A stretch of DNA of 64,000 bases from Haloferax litoreum (GTDB taxonomy: Archaea; Halobacteriota; Halobacteria; Halobacteriales; Haloferacaceae). Under the pieces are notes generated by a model. It worked only from the letters and a program-made list of their open reading frames with translations. It was not told the DNA's origin and did no database searches. The stretch covers positions 248,001-312,000 of the forward strand of contig NZ_WKJO01000002.1 of assembly GCF_009674605.1 (NCBI RefSeq), in the 5' to 3' direction. The position numbers and the translations under genes were made by a program. Below, piece after piece: positions 1 to 8,461 of this stretch; within the stretch, counting starts at the first letter, position 1; every line of letters begins with the position of its first letter.

Positions 1-850
1 TGCGAACGTTCGATTAGTCGACCCGCCGGAGATTAGTGAGATTTACCCGACGCTGTCACTCGACGGTGTAACAGTTGGAACGTACGCACCCGGAGACGGG
101 TACGCAGACCCACACACGTTCACGACTACGCTTCTCGACGAAGCACGAGCGAAGGGGGTGACCTACAGGCCGGGAACGAAGGTGACGGATATCGACGTGT
201 CCGACACACCGACTGTCGAAACCGAGGCGGGTCCGATTCAGACCGACACTGTCGTCATCGCCGCCGGGCCGTGGTCTCGCCGCGTTGCTGCTCTCACAGG
301 TGTCGACTTGCCGGTGAAACCCTACCGAGCGCAGGCACTCGTCACGACGCCCGTCGCGTTCGATATCGGAACAGTCTACGACGCACACGAGGGCGTTTAC
401 TTCCGGTCAGAACAACGTGGGGGCCTCCTCGTTGGAGATGGTACAGAAGAGGTCGAGTCAGACCCAGACGGCTACACACAGACCGCAGACTTCGATTTCC
501 TCGTCGAGACGAGTGACGTCGTCGAACGATGTCTCCCTGTCGACGACGTTGGGATTCAAAACGCATGGGCAGGGCTCTGCACCGCGACGCCCGACGGTCG
601 TCCACTCGTTGGAAGGCCTGTATACGAACCCGGAAGCGACGGTGGACCGGACGACGTCGTCGTCGCTGCCGGATTGCAGGGTCACGGGTTCATGCGCTCA
701 CCAGCAGTCGGGCACGCAGTCGCGGACATCGTCTGTGACGGAGAGTCCGAGTATCCAGAGTGGCGACCAGACAGATTCGACGAACATCCCGGGGATTTCG
801 ATATCGAAGAGATGCTCAAGTTGGACGGCAAACACCCAGGCCTGCAATGA
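1..850 (+). CDS. FAD-dependent amine oxidoreductase (DAO family), 5' truncated
   Basis: This is the C-terminal part (about 282 residues) of a flavin-dependent oxidoreductase of the D-amino-acid/sarcosine oxidase (DAO) family. The reading frame is open from position 2, so the gene starts outside the window. Family signs are GYADPHTFTTTL (substrate-domain strand), DTVVIAAGPWSRRVA (the conserved AAG-W motif before the second FAD contact) and the end motif VVVAAGLQGHGFMRSPAVG (GxxGHG, FAD binding). Such enzymes oxidise secondary or primary amines with release of H2O2. It lies 145 bp upstream of a PotD-like binding protein on the same strand, so it may act on the amine imported by that transporter (inference). 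Confidence 0.85.
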   Translation, partial: ANVRLVDPPEISEIYPTLSLDGVTVGTYAPGDGYADPHTFTTTLLDEARAKGVTYRPGTKVTDIDVSDTPTVETEAGPIQTDTVVIAAGPWSRRVAALTGVDLPVKPYRAQALVTTPVAFDIGTVYDAHEGVYFRSEQRGGLLVGDGTEEVESDPDGYTQTADFDFLVETSDVVERCLPVDDVGIQNAWAGLCTATPDGRPLVGRPVYEPGSDGGPDDVVVAAGLQGHGFMRSPAVGHAVADIVCDGESEYPEWRPDRFDEHPGDFDIEEMLKLDGKHPGLQ

Positions 851-956
851 GTCGTATGAGGGAGGAGAGATTCAACCGACTCCATTAATCTGCATTCATT
901 TTTAGAATTCAAACTAATTCGAGACCATAATATTCTACTGGGTCCATCGTAGCGCG

Positions 957-969
957 AAAATTTTAAGTG
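957..969 (+). promoter_or_regulatory. TATA-type promoter of the pot transporter genes
   Basis: An AT-rich box, TTTTAAGT at 961-968, is centred about 32 bp before the ATG at 996. This is the usual spacing for a haloarchaeal promoter giving a very short leader. It is the only clear candidate in the 145-bp gap after the oxidase gene. Confidence 0.4.
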
Positions 970-995
970 GCATCGATGGGATTGCCGCACGTAGC

Positions 996-2192
996 ATGAT
1001 AGAGAAACTCAATCGCCGTTCGTTCCTCAAGGCCACGGGGGCAACTGCAACGGTCGGTTCGGCGGCACTGGCGGGGTGCACAGGGAGTAGTGGCAGCGAT
1101 TCTACCGAGACCACGGCGTCGGGTGGCGACGACTCGGGAGACGCAGAGACGACGGAGGCAGAGACCACGTCGGAGAGCGAAGAGCTGTCTGACACCCTGA
1201 AGTTCTACTCGTGGGGTGGGTCGACCCAGGAAGCGCTCACGAAGCACGTCATCGAGCCGTTCGAAGAAGAGTACGGCGTGACGGTCGAACAGTCCAGTTT
1301 CGGTGGTCAGGACAAGATGCTGGCCAACGTTCGGTCCAGTCCCGAAGGGTCGTACGACATCATCATGCCGTCGACGTCGACGGCCTACGCGGCGTCGAAG
1401 CAGGGACTCGTCGAGCCCCTGCGTCTCGACAACATCGAGACGTGGTCGAACCTCCTGCCGGTGTTCCAGGACTTCAACATCGACCCCGGACAAAAAGCGC
1501 ACGTCGCACCGCTGTACTACGGGACCATCGGGATGGGCTACAACAAAGACTACGTCGACGCCTCGAACGGCCTGTCGTGGGACATGACGTTCGACGACGA
1601 GTTCGAAGGTAAAGTCGCCATCGAGGGCGTCCCGTACGTCCGCGTGTTCACGACTGCGCTCAAACTGGGTATGAACCCGAACAAGATGGTCGGTGACGCC
1701 GGTTCGTACGAAGAAGGCGTCAAGAAGGTGTACGACGCGATGGCAGAACAGCACCCCCTCGTCAAGAAGTACTGGACGAGCGGCCAGGAGCTGACGTCGC
1801 TGTTCTCCAACGAGTCGGCCTACGTCGGAGAAGCGTGGGGCGGTCGTATCCTCTCGCTGCAGGACGAAGGCTTCGACAACCTCGGATACGGTATCCCGGA
1901 GGAAGGTGCCTACGGGTTCACCGACACGCTGGCGGTCGCGAAGGGCTCGAAGAACCGGTACACTGCAGAGAAGTTCATCGAGTTCGCCTATCAGGACGAC
2001 ATCATCAAGAAACTCGCACCCGACATCGGCTACCCGCCGGCGACGAAGGCGACGTCGAGCGACGTCAAGGCGCTTCCGGACTTCGACCCGTCGGGCGGTG
2101 AGCGGCTGATGTTCCAGGACCAGGAGTTCAAGAACGAACACAACCAAGAGTGGTCGCAAACCTTCGAGCAAATCAAGCTCGGGAACTACTGA
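996..2192 (+). CDS. potD: PotD-like ABC transporter substrate-binding lipoprotein
   Basis: A 398-residue extracellular solute-binding protein of the spermidine/putrescine (PotD) type. The N terminus is a Tat lipoprotein signal: twin arginine at residues 7-8 (NRRSFLKATG) and lipobox LAGC with Cys28, so it would be exported folded and lipid-anchored. A Ser/Thr/Glu-rich spacer (about 29-65) precedes the mature domain, which opens with LKFYSWGGSTQEAL, a motif typical of PotD and PotF proteins. Further matches are IIMPSTSTAYAASKQGLVEP and GEAWGGRI in the second lobe. The ATP-binding and permease genes follow on the same strand. Substrate is inferred from family only; polyamine, opine and glycine-betaine-like amines cannot be told apart here. 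Confidence 0.87.
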   Translation: MIEKLNRRSFLKATGATATVGSAALAGCTGSSGSDSTETTASGGDDSGDAETTEAETTSESEELSDTLKFYSWGGSTQEALTKHVIEPFEEEYGVTVEQSSFGGQDKMLANVRSSPEGSYDIIMPSTSTAYAASKQGLVEPLRLDNIETWSNLLPVFQDFNIDPGQKAHVAPLYYGTIGMGYNKDYVDASNGLSWDMTFDDEFEGKVAIEGVPYVRVFTTALKLGMNPNKMVGDAGSYEEGVKKVYDAMAEQHPLVKKYWTSGQELTSLFSNESAYVGEAWGGRILSLQDEGFDNLGYGIPEEGAYGFTDTLAVAKGSKNRYTAEKFIEFAYQDDIIKKLAPDIGYPPATKATSSDVKALPDFDPSGGERLMFQDQEFKNEHNQEWSQTFEQIKLGNY

Positions 2193-2240
2193 GCTGTCGA
2201 CGACAGCAGTTTATTTCAATACAATATACCCAATATAATA

Positions 2241-3329
2241 ATGAGCTACGTACAAATCTCCGGTGTCACGAAGTCGTTTGGTGACGTCCTCGCTGTCGAC
2301 GACGTCAGTTTCGAAGCAGAGCGCGGTGAGTTCGTGTCGCTTCTCGGCCCATCGGGGTGTGGGAAGACGACGACGCTCCGAATGATTGCCGGACTCGAAA
2401 CGCCGACATCTGGAACTATCGAAATTGGTGGTGAGGTAGTGACGGAACAACCTCCTTACGAGCGCGACATCGGGATGGTGTTCCAGCACTACGCGTTGTT
2501 CCCGCACAAGACGGTGGGAGAGAACGTCGGGTTCCCGCTCAAGATGCGCGGTGTCGGGAAAGAAGAACGCCGCGAACGGGTCGCTGACGCGCTCGAGATG
2601 GTCCGGCTTCCGGGGATGATGGACCGTTCACCGACCGAACTCTCCGGTGGACAACAGCAGCGTGTCGCCCTCGCGCGTGCACTCGTCTTCGAGCCAAACG
2701 TCCTCCTGATGGACGAACCGCTTTCGGCACTCGACCGTGTCCTCAGACAGAAGATGCGTATCGAGTTAGAACGCATCCAAGAGGAGATTGGTATCACGAC
2801 GATTTACGTCACGCACGACCAGATGGAGGCGTTCTCGCTTTCGGACCGGGTCATCGTCCTCGACCAAGGTGAACTCTCGCAGCAAGGGAGTCCCCTCGAC
2901 ATTTACGAGAACCCGCAGTCAGAGTTCGTCGGCGAGTTCATCGGGCAGTCGACGAAGCTCTCCGGAACAGTCGCCTCCGCCGACGACGGTGTCGCGCTCG
3001 AAACCGACTCCGGACTACTGCTGGAATCGACCGCTCGTGACCTCCCCGTGAATTCGTCAGCGCTCGCGTTCCTCCGCGCAGAGAAACTCAGTATTTCGAA
3101 AGAACCGACGGGAGTGGCAAACGAACTGAAAGCGACAGTGACGACGGTCAGTTACCTCGGTGAGAAGACGCTGTTCTTCTGTACGCTTTCGACTGGCGAG
3201 GAGATTACCGTCGCCGAACACGGGTTCACTGGCGTCGACAAGTACGAATCCGGTGACGAAGTGTACGTGACCATTCCGGCTGAGAAACTCCTCCTCGTCG
3301 AAGACGGACCCGACGGAGGGCCAAGATGA
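2241..3329 (+). CDS. potA: PotA-like ABC transporter ATP-binding protein
   Basis: A 362-residue ATPase that would power the importer. Visible motifs: Walker A GPSGCGKT at residues 36-43, Q-loop near FQHYALFPHK, signature LSGGQQQR from 134, Walker B LLMDEP at 155-160, and switch His in TIYVTHDQMEA. The C-terminal 120 residues form the TOBE/regulatory domain expected for the PotA/CysA group. The D-loop reads LSALDRVLRQ rather than the common LSALDLKLR. The gene begins 48 bp after the binding-protein gene, behind an AT-rich stretch (2215-2240), and its stop overlaps the next gene's start by four bases, so the two are translationally coupled. Confidence 0.92.
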   Translation: MSYVQISGVTKSFGDVLAVDDVSFEAERGEFVSLLGPSGCGKTTTLRMIAGLETPTSGTIEIGGEVVTEQPPYERDIGMVFQHYALFPHKTVGENVGFPLKMRGVGKEERRERVADALEMVRLPGMMDRSPTELSGGQQQRVALARALVFEPNVLLMDEPLSALDRVLRQKMRIELERIQEEIGITTIYVTHDQMEAFSLSDRVIVLDQGELSQQGSPLDIYENPQSEFVGEFIGQSTKLSGTVASADDGVALETDSGLLLESTARDLPVNSSALAFLRAEKLSISKEPTGVANELKATVTTVSYLGEKTLFFCTLSTGEEITVAEHGFTGVDKYESGDEVYVTIPAEKLLLVEDGPDGGPR

Positions 3330-4351
3330 GCGGCGAACAGAAGTCATCGAGCACGGACCTGTGGTCGTCCTCGTTCGAGGCAGAGGACATGCGTGAGCGA
3401 GTCTTCGGACTCCGGACCGCGCTGCTTCGGTCGTCACCGGTCATGGGCGTATTCGACCGCATCAAGCGTAACGAGCGTATCCTCGCCACCGCGCAGGCAG
3501 GGTTCGGTCTCGGCTGGATGCTCTTTTTCCTGTTCGCACCGCTCCTGTACATCGTGACGCTGTCGTTTTGGCAGCGTGGTGCAGGTGGTGTCATCATCCA
3601 AGAGTTCACGCTCAGCAATTACGAGTTCATCTTGACCCAGAACGTCGAACTCGCCTCGTTGACGTTCAAGAACCTGTACTTGACCATCCTCTTCCAGTCC
3701 GTCAAGTACGGTGTGTTCGTCACGATTGGAACGCTGCTTCTCGGGTACGTCCCGGCGTACTTCCTCGGGCGGACCGTCTCGAAGTGGAAGGCAGCATTCC
3801 TCTTGTTAGTCGTCTTGCCGTTCTGGGTACCGCTCATCATCCGCTACTACGCGTGGATTCTCGTCCTCGGTAACAAGGGACTCCTCGTGTCGATGCTCGG
3901 GTGGTTCGGCATCGAGATTGGGGGGTTCCTCTACACGGAGATGGCCGTCATTTCGGGACTCACGCAGGCGTTACTGCCCTTCATGATTCTCCCGATATAC
4001 AACAGCGTCAACGAAATCGATAGCTCGCTCATCGAGAGCGCGAAGACCATGGGTGCGACGCCCCTTCGGACGTTCTACGAGGTGACGCTCCCACTGACGA
4101 TGCCCGGTATCAGTGCCGGCGTGATTCTCGTGTTCATCCTCTCTGTCGGGAGTTACATGGCACCGGCACTGCTCGGTGCGCCGTCGAACACGATGGTCGC
4201 GAACCTCATCGAGTCTACCTTCGGTCAGAACCTCAACTGGCCGCTGGCGAGTGCGATGGGCGTCGTCTACCTGCTCGTGTTGTTCACCATCATCAGCGTG
4301 TTCAACCGCTTCGTTGGCCTCGACGATGTCTTCGGAGGTGACGCAGAATGA
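3326..4351 (+). CDS. potB: PotB-like ABC transporter permease
   Basis: A 341-residue inner-membrane permease with about six membrane helices after a charged N-terminal extension of roughly 50 residues. The EAA loop that docks onto the ATPase is visible as ESAKTMGATPLRTFYEVTLP. The protein begins with an ATG overlapping the ATPase stop (ATGA) and ends in an ATGA overlap with the next permease, a tight operon layout. The hydrophilic N-terminal extension is longer than in bacterial PotB; a downstream ATG near residue 38 (MGVFDRIKRNERI) is a possible alternative start. Confidence 0.88.
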   Translation: MSGEQKSSSTDLWSSSFEAEDMRERVFGLRTALLRSSPVMGVFDRIKRNERILATAQAGFGLGWMLFFLFAPLLYIVTLSFWQRGAGGVIIQEFTLSNYEFILTQNVELASLTFKNLYLTILFQSVKYGVFVTIGTLLLGYVPAYFLGRTVSKWKAAFLLLVVLPFWVPLIIRYYAWILVLGNKGLLVSMLGWFGIEIGGFLYTEMAVISGLTQALLPFMILPIYNSVNEIDSSLIESAKTMGATPLRTFYEVTLPLTMPGISAGVILVFILSVGSYMAPALLGAPSNTMVANLIESTFGQNLNWPLASAMGVVYLLVLFTIISVFNRFVGLDDVFGGDAE

Positions 4352-5153
4352 GCAGTCGCGACCAACTCGGCTGGTCGGCAATCAAGGGGACGACGGGACT
4401 CGTGTACCTGTTCCTCTTGTTCCCACTGCTCGCCGTCGTCATCATCTCGTTCCAACCGTCGAAGTATCCGACGTTCCCCCCGAAGGGCTGAGTCTCACGT
4501 GGTACGAGTCGTTCATCAACAGCGACCGGATGCTGTCGGCGCTCAAGAACAGTTTCATCGTCGCACTCGGTGCGTCGGTGTGTGCAGGCATCGTCGGGAC
4601 GATTACCGCACTCGGGTTCGTCCGTCGGTCCTTCCCCGGGAAGAACGTGCTTTCGAGCGTCCTCTTCCTGCCGATGATTATCAGTCCGGTCGTCATCGGT
4701 GTCGCCTTGACCGCCTTCCTCACGAAGATGGGGTTCGAAAAGAACTACCTGTTCCTCATCGCGGGCCACACCACGCTCGTGCTCCCCTACATCTTCGTCA
4801 CGGTCCGGGCGCAACTGTACGGGTTCGACCGGGCAGTCGAGGAAGCAGCCATGACGCTCGGGGCGAACGAATTGGAGACGTTCTTCGAGGTGACGCTCCC
4901 CCTCATCACGCCGGGACTCGCCGCAGGGATGCTCCTCGCGTTCGTCATTAGCTTCGGTGAGTTCACGGCCACCCAGTTCTGGGTCCAACCCGCGACCACT
5001 ACCGCGCCAATCGAAATCTACACCATGGTCCGCACGAGCATCACGCCGATGATCAATGCGATGGCGACAGTGTTGATGCTCATCACCGTCGCTGTGCCAC
5101 TCGCACTGGACGTTCTCCTCGGCAAGAACCTCATCCTCAAATCGGGGCTCTGA
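4348..5153 (+). pseudogene. potC: PotC-like ABC transporter permease with a one-base frameshift
   Basis: The second permease of the importer. Translation from the ATG at 4348 (overlapping the potB stop) reads a normal start and first helix (LVYLFLLFPLLAVVIISF) and then YPTFPPKG, but ends at TGA 4489-4491 after 47 residues. The homology continues at once in another frame as LSLTWYESF, with five more helices and the EAA loop EEAAMTLGANELETFFEVTL, up to 5153. Adding one C in the run AAGGGCTGAG (to give GGC CTG) restores a full 268-residue PotC. So either this strain has lost the gene by a recent single-base deletion, the base is a sequencing error, or there is frameshifting. The rest shows no other damage. 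Confidence 0.85.
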
Positions 5154-5222
5154 GGAGACCGGTCGCATTTTCTGAACTACATTTTAGGTAGCTGACGACA
5201 AATAGTGTCAACGTGATAATAA

Positions 5223-6101
5223 ATGGCGAGCGAGGTCAGTGACTACCTACGAGGAGTCAATAGCGTGTTCAGGTACATCCCGACGTGGACACCGGGACGT
5301 AATCGACAGTTAGGGGATATCGGCTATTTCGACCGCGGTGTATTCGAGCGTCGAACGTCGCTCGACGATTTCGATATCGGCTTCACTATCCGCACAGACC
5401 CTGCACCGGCCGACTACATCACTCAAGCGAGTCGTGGTGTGGATATCAAATTCTCTGCCAAGGGCGAACTAGACGAGAGTTTTCAAGCGATCACGAAAGC
5501 AGAAGCAGGCGCTCGAATCGAATTCTCACGGAGGAACGCGTTTGTCTTCTCTGCACCAAACTGCCACGAACACGAAATCGAGAATAAGACACAGGTGAAA
5601 CGAGAACTCCTCAGAATCCTCGAAGCAGGAGAGGGAGACTGGGACGAAAATTATGCAGTCGTCACCGATTTAGTACAGGCAGCGTCAGCGACCATCATTA
5701 TCTCGGGATCGTCGAATAGCGCCATCGAACTCCGGGCGACGGGTGACGTCGGTCAAGACTGGTACAGTCTGGCGGGAATCAGTGCCAACGCTGAGATGGC
5801 ATGGTCGAGAGGGAGTCTGACGAAGGTCATCACAAGCGAGGGAATCACACCACTGTTTCAACCAATTCGCGTGAAGAAGCACTTCCTCTCTCGATTGTTC
5901 GAGTTGTGGCGGACCGACCGCCCCAGCGTGGATGAATACGAGGGGCGCGATGGTATCGGAGGGGTCGAGACTGGAATAGATACCTACGGGTGGTACGAGG
6001 AGGATGCCGGAGACTTGTTCGAGTGGGCGTACGAAGACGAGGAGATGACCGCCGACCTGTTCGAAGAACTGTCCATCGACGACATTCTCGAATCTCACTA
6101 G
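5223..6101 (+). CDS. unrecognised 292-residue protein
   Basis: I do not recognise this family with confidence. It is soluble, acidic and has no signal peptide or membrane helix. The first 50 residues (FRYIPTWTPG, then QLGDIGYFDRGVF) look like a conserved domain start. The middle is rich in alternating hydrophobic residues, suggesting beta strands: ATIIISGSSNSAIELRATGD, then GITPLFQPIRVKKHFLSRLF, followed by an acidic tail of about 55 residues. It starts 69 bp after the pot operon behind AT-rich DNA (TGATAATAA before the ATG), so it probably has its own promoter. The next gene, 179 bp on, is a small nuclease. A role in membrane interaction or defence is only a guess. Confidence 0.75.
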   Translation: MASEVSDYLRGVNSVFRYIPTWTPGRNRQLGDIGYFDRGVFERRTSLDDFDIGFTIRTDPAPADYITQASRGVDIKFSAKGELDESFQAITKAEAGARIEFSRRNAFVFSAPNCHEHEIENKTQVKRELLRILEAGEGDWDENYAVVTDLVQAASATIIISGSSNSAIELRATGDVGQDWYSLAGISANAEMAWSRGSLTKVITSEGITPLFQPIRVKKHFLSRLFELWRTDRPSVDEYEGRDGIGGVETGIDTYGWYEEDAGDLFEWAYEDEEMTADLFEELSIDDILESH

Positions 6102-6280
6102 GTCTGCCTTCTTCTGGTTCTCTCGTTCATACTGGACTACTCACCCCGTTGCAGTCCGTGGATTTCTGCGGCCTCCCCAAAACGTCGTGGCCTCCACCAC
6201 TGAATTCTCGCCGCAAACCACTCGAAAAGCGCCAACCTGACACTCAGGTACTTAGTTTTCGATGACATATGTGAACCGAG

Positions 6281-6646
6281 ATGTACGAATACCAAGCACG
6301 TTTGATGAACGTCGTCGACGGCGATACGTTCGACGTGACAGTCGACCTCGGGTTCCGAATCCACCGTGAAATCCGGCTTCGGTTAGGTGGTATCGACACC
6401 CACGAAACACACGGTGTCCCGAAGGATTCCGAAGAGTACCAGAAAGGGATGGAAGAAAAACAATTCGTCGAAACCTGGTTCGAGAACGTCGGTCCCGACG
6501 AACAAGAGTGGCCGTTCGTGATTCGAACCGAGAAGACTGGAAAATTCGGGCGATACATCGCAGAAGTCGAACGAAAGGCCGACGGGGGTATCCTCAACGA
6601 TGACCTCGTTACCGAGTTCGGCGACGAAATCCGCTATCCGGAGTGA
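6281..6646 (+). CDS. small SNase-like (thermonuclease family) nuclease
   Basis: A 121-residue protein matching the staphylococcal nuclease (OB-fold) domain and little else. The calcium-site and catalytic pattern is visible: VDGDTFDV (Asp13, Asp15, Thr16), Arg32/Arg34 in IRLRLGGIDTHE, Asp39-Thr40-Glu42 in the same motif, and Arg91 in GKFGRYIAEV. It has no signal peptide, so unlike secreted thermonucleases it should act inside the cell. It is shorter than the classic enzyme (about 149 residues mature) but keeps the core. Short cytoplasmic forms of this type occur in haloarchaea and their viruses and plasmids. Confidence 0.82.
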   Translation: MYEYQARLMNVVDGDTFDVTVDLGFRIHREIRLRLGGIDTHETHGVPKDSEEYQKGMEEKQFVETWFENVGPDEQEWPFVIRTEKTGKFGRYIAEVERKADGGILNDDLVTEFGDEIRYPE

Positions 6647-6759
6647 CACGAGAGTCCGGGCGGTGGGGCGACAGACGGCCCACGGTTCGCCGGTGACTTT
6701 TTCGAGGTAGTGGTGGGTTCCACGAGTCCAGAAATAGAACTGAACATCGGCCTGACCAA

Positions 6760-7098
6760 TCAACGAAGTGGTGTTGCGATGACCTCCTGCGGCGTCACGA
6801 GGAAGTGAACGCCCCAGATCAAAAACGAAATCTGGAGGTGGTCATCTGTCCGGCACCCAACCGACCCACTCAGCGCCTCCAACGCTTCTGCGTCGAGGAC
6901 GTCGTAGAGTGGGGTCGACTCTTCATCTGGCTCGATTCCCAGTTCGACCGCTGATTCGATGAGTGTCTCGACGATTCGCCCGACACCGCTTCGTACGCTA
7001 TCGTTCGAGCCCGCATCGAATCTGTGTGTAATCTTCTTCAGTAGGACGGAGTTCGTGAGAATACGTACGGGCGTATTCTCGCATAGAAGACACGCCAA
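6760..7098 (-). CDS. HalOD1 output-domain protein, start uncertain or 5' truncated
   Basis: The C-terminal 80 residues match HalOD1, a small haloarchaeal output domain found alone or attached to response regulators. It has the pattern SVRSGVGRIVETLIESAVEL, then PLYDVLDAEALEAL, a strand ISFLIWGVHFLVTP, and a final V-rich strand. The reading frame up to 7098 contains no ATG; the outermost start is TTG, and the first 25 residues do not resemble the family. So the gene may use a rare start or be a fragment that lost its 5' end. Function of HalOD1 is not established. Confidence 0.55.
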   Translation of the reverse strand: MACLLCENTPVRILTNSVLLKKITHRFDAGSNDSVRSGVGRIVETLIESAVELGIEPDEESTPLYDVLDAEALEALSGSVGCRTDDHLQISFLIWGVHFLVTPQEVIATPLR

Positions 7099-7208
7099 GA
7101 TACCATATAGTTACACTCCATCAGAGTATCAGTTACCGAACTTTATTCCCGCAGCCAGAACGTCTCTACAACAATTAACACGGGAGTGTGATTGATTATG
7201 CGGCAATT

Positions 7209-7763
7209 TCACACCGAGAGCATCGCTCTGAATCCTCCGACGACGATTCGGTCGAGTGCGCGGACAGCACCTCCGAAGGTGATGAAAAAGATGACCATCA
7301 CGACGAACTCGACTGGGTCGAATAGCGTACCGTCGAGAGTGCCAGCGATACGAATCATCGTAATTCCGGCGTCGACGGCGCGTTCGAACGTCCACGCTGC
7401 GACGACACCACCGACGACGACTACCGCGGCGTAGACGACAAACAACGGTGTGTCTGGCACACTCCGTCTGTGGAAGTTCTGTTCAGACTCACCGGTCGGG
7501 CGACTGGCGAGTGCCTCGTATTGACGACGGGCCATATCGACGAGTGTCACCACGAAGATGAACCAGAGCATCGCGGCGATGGCGAATCCGACACCAGAGG
7601 GAGATACCGCCGGGATGGCATCTGTAATCACGTCCACGATGGTCGGCGTCGCGCGGCCGACGAAGACGTAGAACATCGCGAAACTGAGGAGCGAATCGAC
7701 CGGGCCGTATGCTGGAAACGGTTCTTGTTCGCTAGTCGAACCGGTGTCGGCATAATACCCCAT
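7209..7763 (-). CDS. hypothetical membrane protein, about four helices
   Basis: A 184-residue integral membrane protein with helices near residues 25-50 (LLSFAMFYVFVG), 60-80 (AIAAMLWFIFVVTLV), 108-130 (VVYAAVVVVGGVVAAWTF) and 150-172 (FVVMVIFFITFGGAV). The start is the ATG at 7763. I do not recognise a named family. It is read away from the adjacent intergenic region and shares no obvious operon with the HalOD1 fragment, from which it is separated by 110 bp. Confidence 0.7.
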   Translation of the reverse strand: MGYYADTGSTSEQEPFPAYGPVDSLLSFAMFYVFVGRATPTIVDVITDAIPAVSPSGVGFAIAAMLWFIFVVTLVDMARRQYEALASRPTGESEQNFHRRSVPDTPLFVVYAAVVVVGGVVAAWTFERAVDAGITMIRIAGTLDGTLFDPVEFVVMVIFFITFGGAVRALDRIVVGGFRAMLSV

Positions 7764-8461
7764 ATGCGACTAAACGCGCCAAAGTGTCATCAACTGATAT
7801 TCTGATTGTCACGTGCCGAGAGACAGACGAGTCTACTCGGCTGAAAATCTGGTATAGCGTACTTGACAGTAGAGTCGATAGTACAATAATCTAGAGAAAT
7901 CCGACTGACACAACAAGTACGCAGATGGAGTCTGTTTGTTTATTATTGGCCCCGGTTTGTCAGGATTCTACACTCCGGTATCGGTCAGTCTGACGGAAAG
8001 TTTCTGTATTCAGTTACTCCAAAGCACGCTCGACTGTGCGCCCCGTGTTCTCCCCAGGTGTGTCAGTGTTGCAGATATTACACAATTTCGAACAAGTGTA
8101 CACTCGGATGAGTGTCTCTCTTCCTCCTCAGACGACTGGGACGTCTCTCGGTACGTCCTACAATTTCACGACGAGTTCGTGCAGTCGCGGCGACGCCCAA
8201 CTACTGTTCACCGGCGTCGACTAGTCAGCGTTCGCATTATTTTGTGCTAACATATATCGACATTCTGGATTTACCATTACACGCGTACATCCGTAATAAT
8301 TGATTGTCTGACGTTTCAGAAGCGAGTTGACACTTGGTGTCCAATATCCACCGCTTGGACTAGGTCAGTACGTTGGTAAATCGGGGGTGTGGGCAGGTAA
8401 CAGAGCAACCAGTCTGATTTCCTCAACTAATCGTTATGCTTTGACACCTCGTACTTCGAAC
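7764..8461. other. intergenic region without a convincing gene
   Basis: About 700 bp of lower GC content than its surroundings. The short open frames here have low-acidity, Ser/Cys-rich translations unlike haloarchaeal proteins. No RNA gene or strong repeat was recognised. It separates two divergently read genes and probably holds both promoters; an AT-rich patch (8430-8437) precedes the AI-2E-family gene. Confidence 0.5.

Noticed and set aside
963..2171. 402-residue open frame opposite the PotD gene
   Set aside because: Arg- and Val-rich shadow frame produced by GC-rich codons of the real gene; no domain and no acidic bias.
4302..5168. 288-residue minus-strand frame opposite PotC
   Set aside because: Antisense shadow; its His/Arg/Glu-rich composition mirrors the permease codons.
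6640..6763. Minus-strand frame starting at 6763 (TTG) with natural-looking residues QFYFWTRGTHHYLEKVTGE
   Set aside because: It has only a TTG start, runs antisense into the SNase gene and I recognise no family. It may be a gene remnant but cannot be supported.
7936..8303. Short plus-strand frames before the first AI-2E-family gene
   Set aside because: Ser/Cys/Arg-rich translations unlike haloarchaeal proteins; region judged intergenic.
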